From contig CANCXX010000003.1 in NCBI GenBank assembly GCA_947381965.1, positions 62,001 to 126,000 on the forward strand: a stretch of DNA of 64,000 nucleotides. The letters run 5' to 3'. The DNA is from an uncultured bacterium. GTDB taxonomy: Bacteria; Bacillota; Clostridia; Lachnospirales; Lachnospiraceae. A model generated the notes under the pieces. That model saw only the letters and a list, made by a program, of their open reading frames with translations. It was not told the DNA's origin and did no database searches. Shown here piece after piece: positions 53,748-63,663 of the stretch (the first letter of the stretch is position 1; the number at the start of each line of letters is the position of its first letter). A program made the position numbers and the translations under genes.

Positions 53748-54786
53748 CGTCATTTCCCCCTCTCATAAGCTTCCTTTTTTCCGTCCACACAATCTTATCC
53801 AATTTCCCTCTTTCCATTTTCAAAAGAAGCTGGTCTTTAAATTCATCATACACATCCAGAAAGCCGCTGTATAAATGATTTCCATCAACAGTATCGAAAT
53901 CATACTCATCCTTGTCAGCAATCGCAAACAGCCTGTTCTTACGTTTGACCGGTGATGGATGTTGCCAGTCATGGAAGACCGTTTTATACAATACCCTGTC
54001 TGTATAATAATAAAGGTCAAAAAAATCCATATAAATCATTGGTGCCAGATAGGTATATTCTTCAAGAACCGCATCTGTACCCTTTTCTTCCATGATAATC
54101 TTCAACACGATATGGTAAGCTATCATGTCGGCATCATATTCTTCCTTTTCAGGGTGTTTTTCCGTATATTTCTTTCCAATGCCTGCCAGATAGGCATGTG
54201 CAATCTCATGCGCCAGGCTGAATACCACAATTGTCCAATAGCAGTCTTCAGCAAGCTGAAGTATCTGGATATCTCCGTTTACTGTATCCATTAATGCATG
54301 ATTTGCGTCCATACCCTGCATTTCCCCAAATATACATACATCATTCATCAGGAACAATACATATTTAAAACACTCCCCATATATCTCCAGATCACCAAAA
54401 TCCTTAGACCATTTAAACATTGCCAGCAGGAATCCCATGACCGTTGATTCAAACAGTTCATCAATATGTATGAATGCCGGATTTACCTTGTCATTGTAAA
54501 TATAACTGTTGATGGTATTCTGGTAAAGGTTGCTCAATTCAATCCCTGTCCCGGTATAGCCATATTCCTTTGCAAAATATTTTTTAACAATATCGAACAT
54601 CATCTGCAGATTTTGCCGCGCCATATTCTCTTTTAGCTGTTCTTCCGTAAAATAGGAAGAAAAATATTTTAACATGGTCTGAATCCCACGTTCTTCATCC
54701 TTTAAGGAACTTCCACCAAATTTGAATATTTCATAATCGTCTGGCGGAAGCATAAATTTTTCCAAAAAAGGTATGTCGTTTCTCAT
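53719..54786 (-). CDS. HExxH metalloprotease-like protein
   Basis: A 355-residue protein with FSLAHEIAHAYLAG, a HExxH zinc motif, and EKEEYDADMIAYHI about 20 residues later giving the third ligand. No signal peptide, so it acts inside the cell. The pattern resembles Lit-type (U49) phage-exclusion peptidases and related defence proteases. The ATG at 54786 follows AAGGAGGGGAAG. It is the first gene of a three-gene cassette with an unknown protein and DUF4062, sitting between element genes. Confidence 0.75.
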   Translation of the reverse strand: MRNDIPFLEKFMLPPDDYEIFKFGGSSLKDEERGIQTMLKYFSSYFTEEQLKENMARQNLQMMFDIVKKYFAKEYGYTGTGIELSNLYQNTINSYIYNDKVNPAFIHIDELFESTVMGFLLAMFKWSKDFGDLEIYGECFKYVLFLMNDVCIFGEMQGMDANHALMDTVNGDIQILQLAEDCYWTIVVFSLAHEIAHAYLAGIGKKYTEKHPEKEEYDADMIAYHIVLKIIMEEKGTDAVLEEYTYLAPMIYMDFFDLYYYTDRVLYKTVFHDWQHPSPVKRKNRLFAIADKDEYDFDTVDGNHLYSGFLDVYDEFKDQLLLKMERGKLDKIVWTEKRKLMRGGNDDEQKRSNGI

Positions 54787-54975
54787 ATCTTCCCCTCCTT
54801 ATGACATTATACAACAAAACCACCAGTTTTTAAGCATTTATTACATTAGTCATTCAAAAATTATATCTGCTTAAAAATGAAAGTTTTAGATCTGCCATGT
54901 ATTCAAAAGTATAAACACTAGAAAATTGCATTAATATTTATAAAGATTTTGTCAACTTGATCATATAAAAAGCAA

Positions 54976-55008
54976 GGGAGTATCCGGCATCCCATGCCTG
55001 ACACTCCC
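54976..55008 (-). terminator. Terminator after the YodL/DUF4316 gene
   Basis: Minus strand GGGAGTGTCAGGCAT pairs with ATGCCGGATACTCCC (13 of 15), followed by TTGCTTTTTATATG. It separates the element genes from the cargo cassette. Confidence 0.7.
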
Positions 55009-55015
55009 CTGCTCC

Positions 55016-55993
55016 CTATTTCCGTTCCCGCTCCACATCCTTTTCCACTACCGCCTGCCGCTCCTTTTTCCCGCCACGCTTTGCGATCTCCTCCTGCTTT
55101 TTATGAAGCTTTGCCAGCACCGAAGTCCTGCCCTGCGGCTTCTTTTTCGGCGGCATATTGTTTGCAGCAGGCACAGCCTTATACCCATTGTTTTTCCGAC
55201 CGTCAATTAAATTATAATTCTGCTCCCCGCTGATCTCTGTACTTCTTAAGTATTCCCCATTTTCCATATATTTCTGCCAGTTATCAAGCCTGGGCATATC
55301 TGTCCCGGGTTCCTTTGGGTGCGGCTCCGTTTCCCTCTGATAGGTTTGCGTTCTTTCCGCTTCTCCCGGAACAGGCTCTGACCGGGTTTCTTCCTTGCAA
55401 TGCCCCTCTGCTTCCGGCTGTGACAAACGGAGATACTCTTCCAATTTCCCCCGCACATCCCCGTCAAAGCCATTCCTGACGTTATCCACTGCCAGCCGCC
55501 CGACCTGATCCACCACCACCCACGCGGCTTCCCTCCCGTAAGCCTCATGCTCCATCAGAAAAAACTCCTGCCCTTCCAGCCTGATACTATCAAAGGCAAG
55601 CCAACTCCCGGCTTTTCCTTCAATCTGAAAATTTATTGTATCAATAGAAACTGCTGTTCCAGATGAACTGCTTTCTTTATCAATAAAATTTTCTATCACC
55701 GTAAACCCGGTCTTTTCCACATAATAAGAAATAACCGTGCCCGCTCTGTAAAATACCAGCACATCGCTGACACTGACAGAATGCCCCGTAAAAGAACGGG
55801 GCGGCTGCCAATCAAGCCGCTCCTTTACTTCCTCCGGAGTATCCTGCGGATACAGGGTTCCCATATATACCCGTTCATAATCTTTCTGCCTGATTCGGAT
55901 TCCTTTTTCCAGAAGCGTTTTATAGGAACGGAAGCGGATCTGCCTCGTCTCCTGTGTCTGTTTCATCTGGTAGACTTCAAACTGATTTTCCAT
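55016..55993 (-). CDS. YodL/DUF4316-type ICE protein
   Basis: A 325-residue protein. Residues about 15-100 form the YodL-like domain (IRFRSYKTLLEKGIRIRQKD, RSFTGHSVSVSDVLVFYRAG). The end carries a DUF4316-like stretch (NYNLIDGRKNNGYKAV) and a basic tail. Such proteins are encoded in Tn1549-like elements directly after the methylase-helicase gene, as here (2-bp gap). Biochemical role unknown. Confidence 0.75.
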   Translation of the reverse strand: MENQFEVYQMKQTQETRQIRFRSYKTLLEKGIRIRQKDYERVYMGTLYPQDTPEEVKERLDWQPPRSFTGHSVSVSDVLVFYRAGTVISYYVEKTGFTVIENFIDKESSSSGTAVSIDTINFQIEGKAGSWLAFDSIRLEGQEFFLMEHEAYGREAAWVVVDQVGRLAVDNVRNGFDGDVRGKLEEYLRLSQPEAEGHCKEETRSEPVPGEAERTQTYQRETEPHPKEPGTDMPRLDNWQKYMENGEYLRSTEISGEQNYNLIDGRKNNGYKAVPAANNMPPKKKPQGRTSVLAKLHKKQEEIAKRGGKKERQAVVEKDVERERK

Positions 55994-55995
55994 GA

Positions 55996-58383
55996 TTATA
56001 ATTCCTGCCCCCTTTTCTTACATTTTTTCGGACTATCCCCCTTGTTTTCCCGCTTCCCTATGGCTGCCTTCCGTTCCTTCAATGCCGCCAACACCGATTT
56101 TCTTTCCTCATTTCCTGATGCCTGCTTTGTTTCCATACTGCCAGCTGCTTTCGGTGCTGCCCTGCATAATCCGTTCAGCGCCTTTTCCGGCTCCGTATGA
56201 TCTGATATCAATGGAATCTTCTGTATTTGTGTCTGCCCTGCTTCCTCTGCTTTTTCCATGAGCCAGCCATAATCTATCGTTATCATTTCTGCAGACAGCT
56301 CTTCACCCGTAAGGATATCCTCTGCCGCCTCCCAGATCGGCACAGCCGGATTCTCATACATGCCACCATCCAATACCTGGTAATCTTCTCCATAAAAAGT
56401 ATAGTCATATCCCCCTTCCGTTTCCTGAATTGCAAAATATCCATTCTCCATTTTACAGGCATACCCTGCCTCTTCTTCCCATATATCTTCCAGTTCTTCT
56501 CCGGATTTCTTCGGAATATAAGAAACTGCCAGCTCTTTTTCCCTGCTGTTTCCGGCAGTTTCTTCTACTATATTTTCCCCTATATCCCTTTCTGAAACAT
56601 CATCCGCCTCCCTGTCTTCCTCGTCCAGTCCCACTGCCTCCGCAGGGCTTTTCTCGTCCATGTTCAACAACACATTCAACTCCGCCAGACGCTCCAGCTT
56701 TTCCTGAAGCTCCGCTTCTTTCACAAAAGGCTTTTCCACCTCCTCCTTCGCAATGACAAGCTGGCGCTGTACATTTTCAAGCTTCTGCTGTTCTGTTTTC
56801 AATTCTTCCGGTATCCTTGCAAGGGCATTGCTGATGCGCTGCATATTGCCAAGGGCGTCCCTGCCCACTTCCACCCGGTAACTGCACTTTCCTCCAATGC
56901 TGACCATATACTGCTGGCTTAGGGTATTGTAAAAGACTGCCAGGGTAAACCCGTAAAAGCTCCCCACCGGTCTCGCTTCATCAGTCATCCTGAAGCCCTG
57001 ACAGGCATAAAGGAACGCCTCTCCGGCTTCTTTCCGATCCGTATATACCCTGCCCTTTATCTCCATGACAAAATTATCTTTCCCCTCCTCTTTTTCAAAA
57101 ACAGGAGCCGCCCTCTTAACATCTGCCAACAGCCCCGCAACCTGTTCTTTCAGGGCGGTGATCTCCGCCGGATAATTCCTTGCGATGTCTGCCTCCAGCC
57201 GGTATTTCTGGCTGACATACTCTGCCTTCAGTAATTTCAGCTTGCTCACCTGTATGTCCAGCTCCATCTTCTCTTTGATGTAAATATTCCCGGTGGCAAG
57301 GGATTTGATCTCTGCATAGGACAGGGCGGTATCGTCCACGTCCTCACAGGAGCGCACTGGAGATTTGCTGGTCATGATCTGGCTGATAAACTTCTGCTTG
57401 TTCTCCAAAATCTGCCACATATAGGCGTCGAAAGTTGCTTCCGTCACATACCGATAAATCCACACTTTCTTATTCCGGTTCCCCTGCCGCAGAATGCGCC
57501 CATCCTGCTGTTCCAGCTCCGCAGGCTTCCACGGACAATCCAAATGGTGGAGCGCAATGAGCCTGTCCTGCACGTTGGTTCCTGCACCTAACTTCGGCGT
57601 AGAGCCTAACAGGATACGCACCTGCCCGGAACGGACTTTCGCAAACAGCTCCGCCTTTTTTATTTCTGTAGCCGCCTCATGGATAAAAGCAATCTGCTCT
57701 TTCGGTATCCCCACCGCCACAAGCTTTTCCCGCACGTCATCATATACATTGAAAACACCCGCTTTCGGCGTGGAAAGGTCACAGAATATCATTTGCGCGG
57801 ATTTATCCTGCATGGTTCTTTCCCATATTTCAAAAGCATTTTCCACACAGCGGTTCGCCTTGCTCTCTTCCGCGTCCGGCAGCATGTCATTTAAGAGCCG
57901 CTGGTCCAGCGCACATTTTCTCCCGTCATTGGTGATCCGCAGCATGTTGTCCTTAGCCGGATCAACGCCCCCTGCCCGTACAGCTTCCGCCCGCTGTGCA
58001 AACGTCTTCACCATCTCCTGCTGCTCCGGGCTTGGCTTTAACACCTCATTGACATATTCTGCTTCCGGCACGGGCAGATTTAAAAGGTCAGCAGTCTGGA
58101 TATCCGCACATTCCTTAAACAAGGCCATTAATTCCGGCAGATTATAAAACCGGGCGAAACGTGTCTTTGCCCGGTAGCCTGTCCCTTCCGGGGAAAGCTC
58201 TATGCCAGTGACGGTTTCCCCGAATGCTGCCGCCCATGCGTCAAAATGCGCCAGCCCCAGCTTCTGTAAAATGGCATACTGCAAATAGCGCATAATAGTA
58301 TATAATTCCACCATACTGTTGGTTATGGGCGTACCGGTGGCAAAGGTGATCCCCCTGCCTCCCGTGATTTCAGAGACGTATTG
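55996..58383 (-). pseudogene. C-terminal fragment of an ICE methylase-helicase
   Basis: About 795 codons of the C-terminal part of the very large methylase/SNF2-helicase protein of clostridial ICEs. Helicase motifs are present: TGGRGITFATGTPITNS at the first codons, FDAWAAAFGETVTGIELSP, LLGSTPKLGAGTNVQDRLIA, LDCPWKPAELEQQDGRILRQ. The family continues upstream for more than 1000 residues, but here the frame meets a stop at 58384-58386 and homology ends at 58383. So the methylase and first helicase lobe are missing; the remaining piece is probably not functional. Confidence 0.85.
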
Positions 58384-58517
58384 TCAAGTGTGTTTGTAAA
58401 CTTTCTATGCAAACAAATAAAAGACTCTGCAATAATAAATATAAAAATCATATTTATAATGAAAATTTATATAACCGTTCATTTCTTATTTCAAACTGTC
58501 AACCCGCATTATATATT

Positions 58518-59282
58518 TTAATCGATAATTTCTTCACCATAATCATATACTGGATACAGGCTCGGAACATATATATCTATCCTATATATGGAATCCGGAT
58601 AAGCCTCAACTATGCAGAATTCACAAATATAATCATCATAGGAATAAAGATATACGTTATACACTCCGTGAGCATTATAGGTGTGTTTTTCAAAAGAATC
58701 TCCGTATTGCTCTATTAACCGAGAATAGGAATCGTCTTCGTGGATACCAAGAGCAGTTTCGGGAATCTCATTCCACGATTTTAAACGTACACATATACCC
58801 TCCTTGAAATATATCCATAAACATGCGTCAACCCACTGTGATGCATCCGTACCCAGCGGTGATTCGTCAACCATATAATAAGAATCATATTTATTATAAT
58901 CTGAATCAGAATATTTCATATCGGAATCATACTCATTATAATTGTGGCTATGTTCATTAAGTTTATCCGTAATTTCCTGCTTGCTCTCATATAATGAAAT
59001 CGTTAAATCTCCTATGGAAATGAAATAATCACCGGATATCTGCTCTGTTTCAGACGAACTACTATCATATTCCGGCAACAATTCATCCATTTGGGTGTTC
59101 TCAAGTAAATTATCCTTTGTTTCTACTCTAAACTGACCATGTGTATCCTCTGTATAATCTTTTGCGCTTGAACAGCCCGACAGTATTCCCACGCTGAATG
59201 TAAAAATAATAGCATAGATTAATATACCCGCTCCATTTTTCTTTTCTGATGCGGATGAAATATTTTTTAAACTTTTTTTCAT
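58518..59282 (-). CDS. Predicted lipoprotein of unknown function
   Basis: About 254 residues. A signal peptide with lipobox SVGILSGCSS (Cys at about residue 37) is followed by an unusual Asp/Ser/Tyr-rich region (HSHNYNEYDSDMKYSDSDYN). The C-terminal part is beta-rich with several Tyr/Asp. The ATG at 59282 follows GGAGG. An IS element is inserted 34 bp upstream of the start, which may separate the gene from its promoter. Family not recognised. Confidence 0.75.
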   Translation of the reverse strand: MKKSLKNISSASEKKNGAGILIYAIIFTFSVGILSGCSSAKDYTEDTHGQFRVETKDNLLENTQMDELLPEYDSSSSETEQISGDYFISIGDLTISLYESKQEITDKLNEHSHNYNEYDSDMKYSDSDYNKYDSYYMVDESPLGTDASQWVDACLWIYFKEGICVRLKSWNEIPETALGIHEDDSYSRLIEQYGDSFEKHTYNAHGVYNVYLYSYDDYICEFCIVEAYPDSIYRIDIYVPSLYPVYDYGEEIID

Positions 59283-59315
59283 AGTCTGATTACCTCCATA
59301 AAATTGTATTGATAG

Positions 59316-60885
59316 CCATGAGCAAAACTTCACACATTCAGTATTTATGCGGATTTGCGAGGCATGGCAACCTCTTTTATCACTCCCAGAACCTTTTGTT
59401 CTGTATTTATAGTAACAACCAGCTCCAAATGGTATAATTAAGTTGCCAAAACAAATTCACCGAAAGGAGCTGATTGCTATCTACCGTCAACAAATCATTC
59501 AAGACATCCGTCTTTTTACCTCTCAACCTGTTGCTAAATTTTATGATTCCCTTTTCCTGAATCTTGATCTGTCTTTCGTTCGGGAATACCCAAAAACGGG
59601 ACGTAAAGGTTTTTCCAGCCACGCCATGATTTGTGCCTTCATTGTCATGAAATGTGAAGGCTTCCCCATGATTACTGACCTTGTCGATTATCTCAATAAC
59701 AATCTTCTCATTGCCCATTACTGCGGCTTTGATATTTCCCTGCCGCTTCCTTCTTACTGGACTTTTGACCGTTTCCTGAAAAATTTTGACCATTCCATTC
59801 TTTCCTACATTATGCAGTCACAGGTTCTTTCCCTTGCTGCAGATGGCATCATCGATCCACTCCTTCATAGGACTGGATTCCACCCCTGTTTCTGCCAATA
59901 CATCACAGAACAATCCCAAGTCTTTCCTCTCGAACAAATTCCAGCCTGACAACCAGCCAAAAGCAGATAAGGACTGTAAACTCGGTGTACACACAGCCTC
60001 CAACCAGACTAACGAAAAGAGATATGAATTCTACTGGGATTACAAAAGCCATGTCCTCGTAGACTGCATTTCCGGTCTCCCTATTTATGAAATGACCACA
60101 ACTGCTGAAGTGGCAGATTCCACAGTCGCTCTTGATATCCTTGCTGGCACTCATGCTTTCCTTCCTGTTACGGAGTGTACCTTTCTTGCTGACAAAGGCT
60201 ATGATGTAAAAAAGATTTATAATCTGGTCAAAGAGCTATATGACGGGGAATGCATCATACCATTAAACAAACGTAATACGAAAAACCCCAAACTTCTTCC
60301 TCAGGGAAATCCCATCTGTGAAGCAGGACTTGCCATGTGGAAGGACGGTAGATTTTCTGATAGAAATCGCACCCGCCAAAAGTTCTGCTGTCCATTAAAG
60401 TCATCCAAAGATGCTGACTGCCCATGCCATCACAAAAACTTTTATAATGGCAAAAAGCATCGTGGCTGTACCAGATACATTACAATTCCGGACGACCTGC
60501 GGCTTTCCATCGACAGGAACAGCAGGTATTTTAAAAGCAGCTATTCTCTCCGCACGGAATGTGAACGTTACAATTACCGTTTTAAAAACACGGGGCAGGA
60601 ACGGATGTGGGTAAGAAACAAATCCTCCGTTGCAAACCTAAACACACTTGCCCATATCAGTCTTTTGGCTGTTGCCATTGCTGCAGTTACTGGCAATTCC
60701 GGTCAATCCTACCGCAAGCTAAAATCTTTAAAACGGACGGCCTGACTTTTGTAACTGAATATTCTCTGATTTTCGTAGGTTTTGGACTTACGTTAGCTTT
60801 GTTATGCCTAAAAAGCGTCTTCCCTCAACATTAAAAGTCTAACAGCCAAATCTCATCTTAAAATCAATGCGTTTTGCTCTTCTCT
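59316..60885. mobile_element. IS4-like insertion sequence with 13-bp target duplication
   Basis: A perfect 13-bp direct repeat ATTGTATTGATAG lies at 59303-59315 and 60886-60898. Between them is a 1570-bp segment with a transposase gene and near its ends the inverted pair GAGCAAAAC (59320-59328) and GTTTTGCTC (60871-60879). A 10-13-bp duplication is typical of the IS4 family. The exact termini are uncertain by a few bases. Confidence 0.75.
59443..60745 (+). pseudogene. IS4-like DDE transposase, frameshifted
   Basis: Two frames together cover the whole transposase (about 430 residues). The first ends near 59945; a one-base shift near 59858 moves to the second. The DDE residues are in IGLDSTPVSANTS, FLADKGYDVKKIY and ERYNYRFKNTGQER. 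A Cys/His-rich stretch (SKDADCPCHHKNF) lies before the last motif. The shift probably inactivates the enzyme. No good start codon is seen (a TTG at 59443). Confidence 0.8.
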
Positions 60886-60951
60886 ATTGTATTGATAGAA
60901 TATTCCTCTTTGATCTTCACTTATATAACACAGGAAAAACTACATTTGAAA

Positions 60952-62097
60952 TTAAATAACATCAGATTTTGTGATGACAGGCAGCCTTGCCCCCATTCTG
61001 CACAGTAGTTCGTTGCTGATACTGCCGGAACGGTATGCAACAGCAGAAGCAGATAAATCATCATATTCTTCCGCGCCTATAAGAGTTGCAATATCACCTG
61101 TGGATACCCCTTGCACATCTGTTATATCTATAGAAAGCTGATCCATACAAATGCGCCCGACAATAGGCACAATATGACTATTTACCAATACCCTGCCATT
61201 TCCGTTTGAAAGGTTTCTCGGAAAGCCATCACCATATCCAATCGGTATAATCGCAATTCTGCTATCACGTTCAGCTACAAAATCCCTGCCATATCCAACA
61301 CTGTCACCTTTATTGACCTGCCGTATTGACACCACCCGGCTTTTTAAAGAAAGTACAGGACGCAGGTCAAGTTTTAAATTCGTGTCATCATTCGGGGAAC
61401 TTAAAACTCCATATAAAGCTATTCCTACTCTTATGTAATTACAAGTAAGATCAGGATAATTTAATAAACCGTAACTGCTTTGAATATGTACTTTAGGAAT
61501 ATTTACTTTCCCATCCTTCAAATCATCTATCAAACGATAAAAATTGTCAATCTGTTTTCTGGTAAACGCAATATCATCTGGCATCAAACTATCTGTACAA
61601 CATAAATGCGTATATATACCGCATATTTTTAGATTTTTCATCTCAAAGACCTTTTTTACCGCCAAGACCTCTTTGCAGGAAAATCCAAGCCTATGCATAC
61701 CCGTATCTATTTTAATGTGTACCTTTACGGCAAAATTTTGGCTGTTTAAGGTTTTTGCATATTCAAAATCTATCAAGGTCTGTATTAAATCAAATTTTTC
61801 TAAATCAGATGCCCGTTTTATATTGGTATATCCAAGAATAAGAATTTCCCCACGAATTCCATTTTTTCTAAGTTGTATGCCTTCCTCAATCGTAGCAACC
61901 GCAAACGCTTTAATTCCCATTTTATTAAGAATTGTGGATATTTTGCAAGCCCCATGCCCATATGCTTCCGCTTTTACAACAGCCATTAATTCACATTTAG
62001 ACGGCATTGCTTCCGTTAGTATTTTCACGTTATGTTTCAGATTTTCTATATTCAGTTCAATCCATGAACGCTCCGTTTCTGCCTGTATACTTCTCAC
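60952..62097 (-). CDS. Alanine/serine racemase (VanT-type racemase domain)
   Basis: A 381-residue PLP-dependent fold III racemase: AVVKAEAYGHGA with the PLP Lys, KIDTGMHRLGF, SYGLLNYPDLTCNYIRVGIA and the second catalytic Tyr in GDSVGYGRDF, ending with GRICMDQLSIDITDV. In VanG-type operons VanT makes D-Ser for the D-Ala-D-Ser terminus, but it normally carries an N-terminal membrane acyltransferase-like domain, absent here. So this is a soluble racemase. Start is a GTG at 62097 behind GGAGAAGG. Last visible gene of the operon. Confidence 0.87.
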   Translation of the reverse strand: MRSIQAETERSWIELNIENLKHNVKILTEAMPSKCELMAVVKAEAYGHGACKISTILNKMGIKAFAVATIEEGIQLRKNGIRGEILILGYTNIKRASDLEKFDLIQTLIDFEYAKTLNSQNFAVKVHIKIDTGMHRLGFSCKEVLAVKKVFEMKNLKICGIYTHLCCTDSLMPDDIAFTRKQIDNFYRLIDDLKDGKVNIPKVHIQSSYGLLNYPDLTCNYIRVGIALYGVLSSPNDDTNLKLDLRPVLSLKSRVVSIRQVNKGDSVGYGRDFVAERDSRIAIIPIGYGDGFPRNLSNGNGRVLVNSHIVPIVGRICMDQLSIDITDVQGVSTGDIATLIGAEEYDDLSASAVAYRSGSISNELLCRMGARLPVITKSDVI

Positions 62098-62098
62098 T

Positions 62099-62563
62099 TT
62101 ATCCTTCTCCTATCATACGCATTGGCTGTGAAACAACGGTATAATTGTCTGGAACATTTGTATTTACAACCGCGCCTGCGCCGATTTTTACATTATCCCC
62201 TATTCTGATATCCCCAATAATGACAGCACCTGCACCAATCAAACAATTATTACCAATGACTGGCGCTTTTCTGTCTATTTCTCCGATTGTTACATTTTGA
62301 TAAATACAACAATTTTCCCCTATTTGTGCATATCGTGAAATAAAAACTCCATGTAGTCCATGTGGAAGTGATAAATTATTCTTTATTACTGTATCCGGAC
62401 CAATATACCCTCCATGCCGGTGCGCAGATCTGCTAAGTAAAAAAGTTAAAATATCATGCACTATTCCATCTCTTCCTGTCTTTTTCTGAATCCTATAAAG
62501 ACGCCAAAAGTGATGCAAATTATTTCCCCTTGAATAGTCAATGATTCTTCTTCTGATATTCAT
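62099..62563 (-). CDS. Serine acetyltransferase-like hexapeptide-repeat protein
   Basis: A 154-residue left-handed beta-helix acyltransferase. It has about six hexapeptide turns (ISRYAQIGENCCIYQNVTIG, VIGNNCLIGAGAVIIGDIRI, NVKIGAGAVVNTNVPDNY) and catalytic-type His in HRHGGYIGP and PHGLHGVFI. This resembles CysE-type and sugar O-acetyltransferases. It stands exactly where vanXY stands in known vanG operons. Acceptor unknown; serine or a cell-wall precursor are possibilities. Start at 62563 with AAGGAG. Confidence 0.82.
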   Translation of the reverse strand: MNIRRRIIDYSRGNNLHHFWRLYRIQKKTGRDGIVHDILTFLLSRSAHRHGGYIGPDTVIKNNLSLPHGLHGVFISRYAQIGENCCIYQNVTIGEIDRKAPVIGNNCLIGAGAVIIGDIRIGDNVKIGAGAVVNTNVPDNYTVVSQPMRMIGEG

Positions 62564-62594
62564 AACGACTCCTTATACAAAATTTCCTTATATT

Positions 62595-63662
62595 CTACAG
62601 TTCTTCTTTATCATCCCATTTTACATACAGGCTTATTAACTTATCTAATACTTCTGTAAAAGATAAGCCAATACCTTTCATCATGTTGGGATATCGGCTA
62701 TGGGTAGTAAATCCGGGAATCGTATTTACTTCATTAAATACGATTTCACCAGACGGTGTATAGAACATATCCACCCTTGCATAACCTGAACATCCCAAAA
62801 CCTTATATATAATCTTTGCAATTTCCTGTATCCTTTTTTCTGTTTCACAATCCACTCTTGCAGGCATATAAATTCTTGAAGATTTCAATGTATACTTTTC
62901 TGTATAATCAAAAAAACTTCCTGATAATTCTATTTCATCAATTCTCCCAACGGTCAGGGTATCATTGCCAAGTATTGCGCAGCCGACTTCAAATCCATTG
63001 ACAGCTTCCTCGGCAATAACTTCCGTATCGTATTGAAAGGCAAATTCTGTTGCCGCATCAAGCTGCTGCATTTCATTTATTCTTGTAATGCCAAAAGATG
63101 ATCCGGATCGGACAGGTTTTACAAACAGCGGACAGCACAAATTTTTCTTTATTTCCCTATAAGCTGTTTCTTTTTCAAAACGCCTGAAAGATACCGATTT
63201 AGGAACAGCGATTCCTGCAAGGCTGACAAGTTTATGTGCCCTGTCCTTGTCCATACAAATCGCCGACGAAAGCGTATTGCATCCAACAACCGGTATTCCT
63301 ACCAGTTCAAATAACCCTTGCAAAGTGCCATCTTCCCCATTTTTGCCATGTAATATTGGGAATACCAAATCAATTGGAATCTCTCTAAACTCATTCCCAT
63401 GAAACTCTGTAAATCCTTGTGCCAAACGGCTTTGGGAAACCATAACTGGATATAAATTTTCCTCGTCTTCAAACCATGAATTATTACTGATATTTTCAAT
63501 TTTTCCTGTATAATGATACCATTCTCCATCTCTGGTAATACCAACCGGTATAATCTCAAAATGTTTTCTGTTGATATTTTGCAAAACGGAAAATGCTGAT
63601 TGTAATGATACATCATACTCTGTTGAATGACCGCCAAAAATAACTGCTATCCTTTTTTTCAT
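62595..63662 (-). CDS. vanG: D-alanine--D-serine ligase VanG
   Basis: A 355-residue ATP-grasp ligase that makes D-Ala-D-Ser, lowering vancomycin binding. It reads very like VanG of Enterococcus: IAVIFGGHSTEYDVSLQSA, ITRDGEWYHYTG, PILHGKNGEDGTLQG, MDKDRAHKLVSLAGI, PVRSGSSFGIT, GFFDYTEKYTL-type loop and FNEVNTIPGFT. The ATG at 63662 starts directly after the vanW stop. Ligase choice of D-Ser over D-Lac rests on overall likeness to VanG. Confidence 0.93.
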   Translation of the reverse strand: MKKRIAVIFGGHSTEYDVSLQSAFSVLQNINRKHFEIIPVGITRDGEWYHYTGKIENISNNSWFEDEENLYPVMVSQSRLAQGFTEFHGNEFREIPIDLVFPILHGKNGEDGTLQGLFELVGIPVVGCNTLSSAICMDKDRAHKLVSLAGIAVPKSVSFRRFEKETAYREIKKNLCCPLFVKPVRSGSSFGITRINEMQQLDAATEFAFQYDTEVIAEEAVNGFEVGCAILGNDTLTVGRIDEIELSGSFFDYTEKYTLKSSRIYMPARVDCETEKRIQEIAKIIYKVLGCSGYARVDMFYTPSGEIVFNEVNTIPGFTTHSRYPNMMKGIGLSFTEVLDKLISLYVKWDDKEEL

Positions 63663-63663
63663 C

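Noticed and set aside
59443..60745. Programmed frameshift in the transposase
   Set aside because: No slippery heptamer or stimulatory structure was seen at the shift, so I treat it as a mutation.
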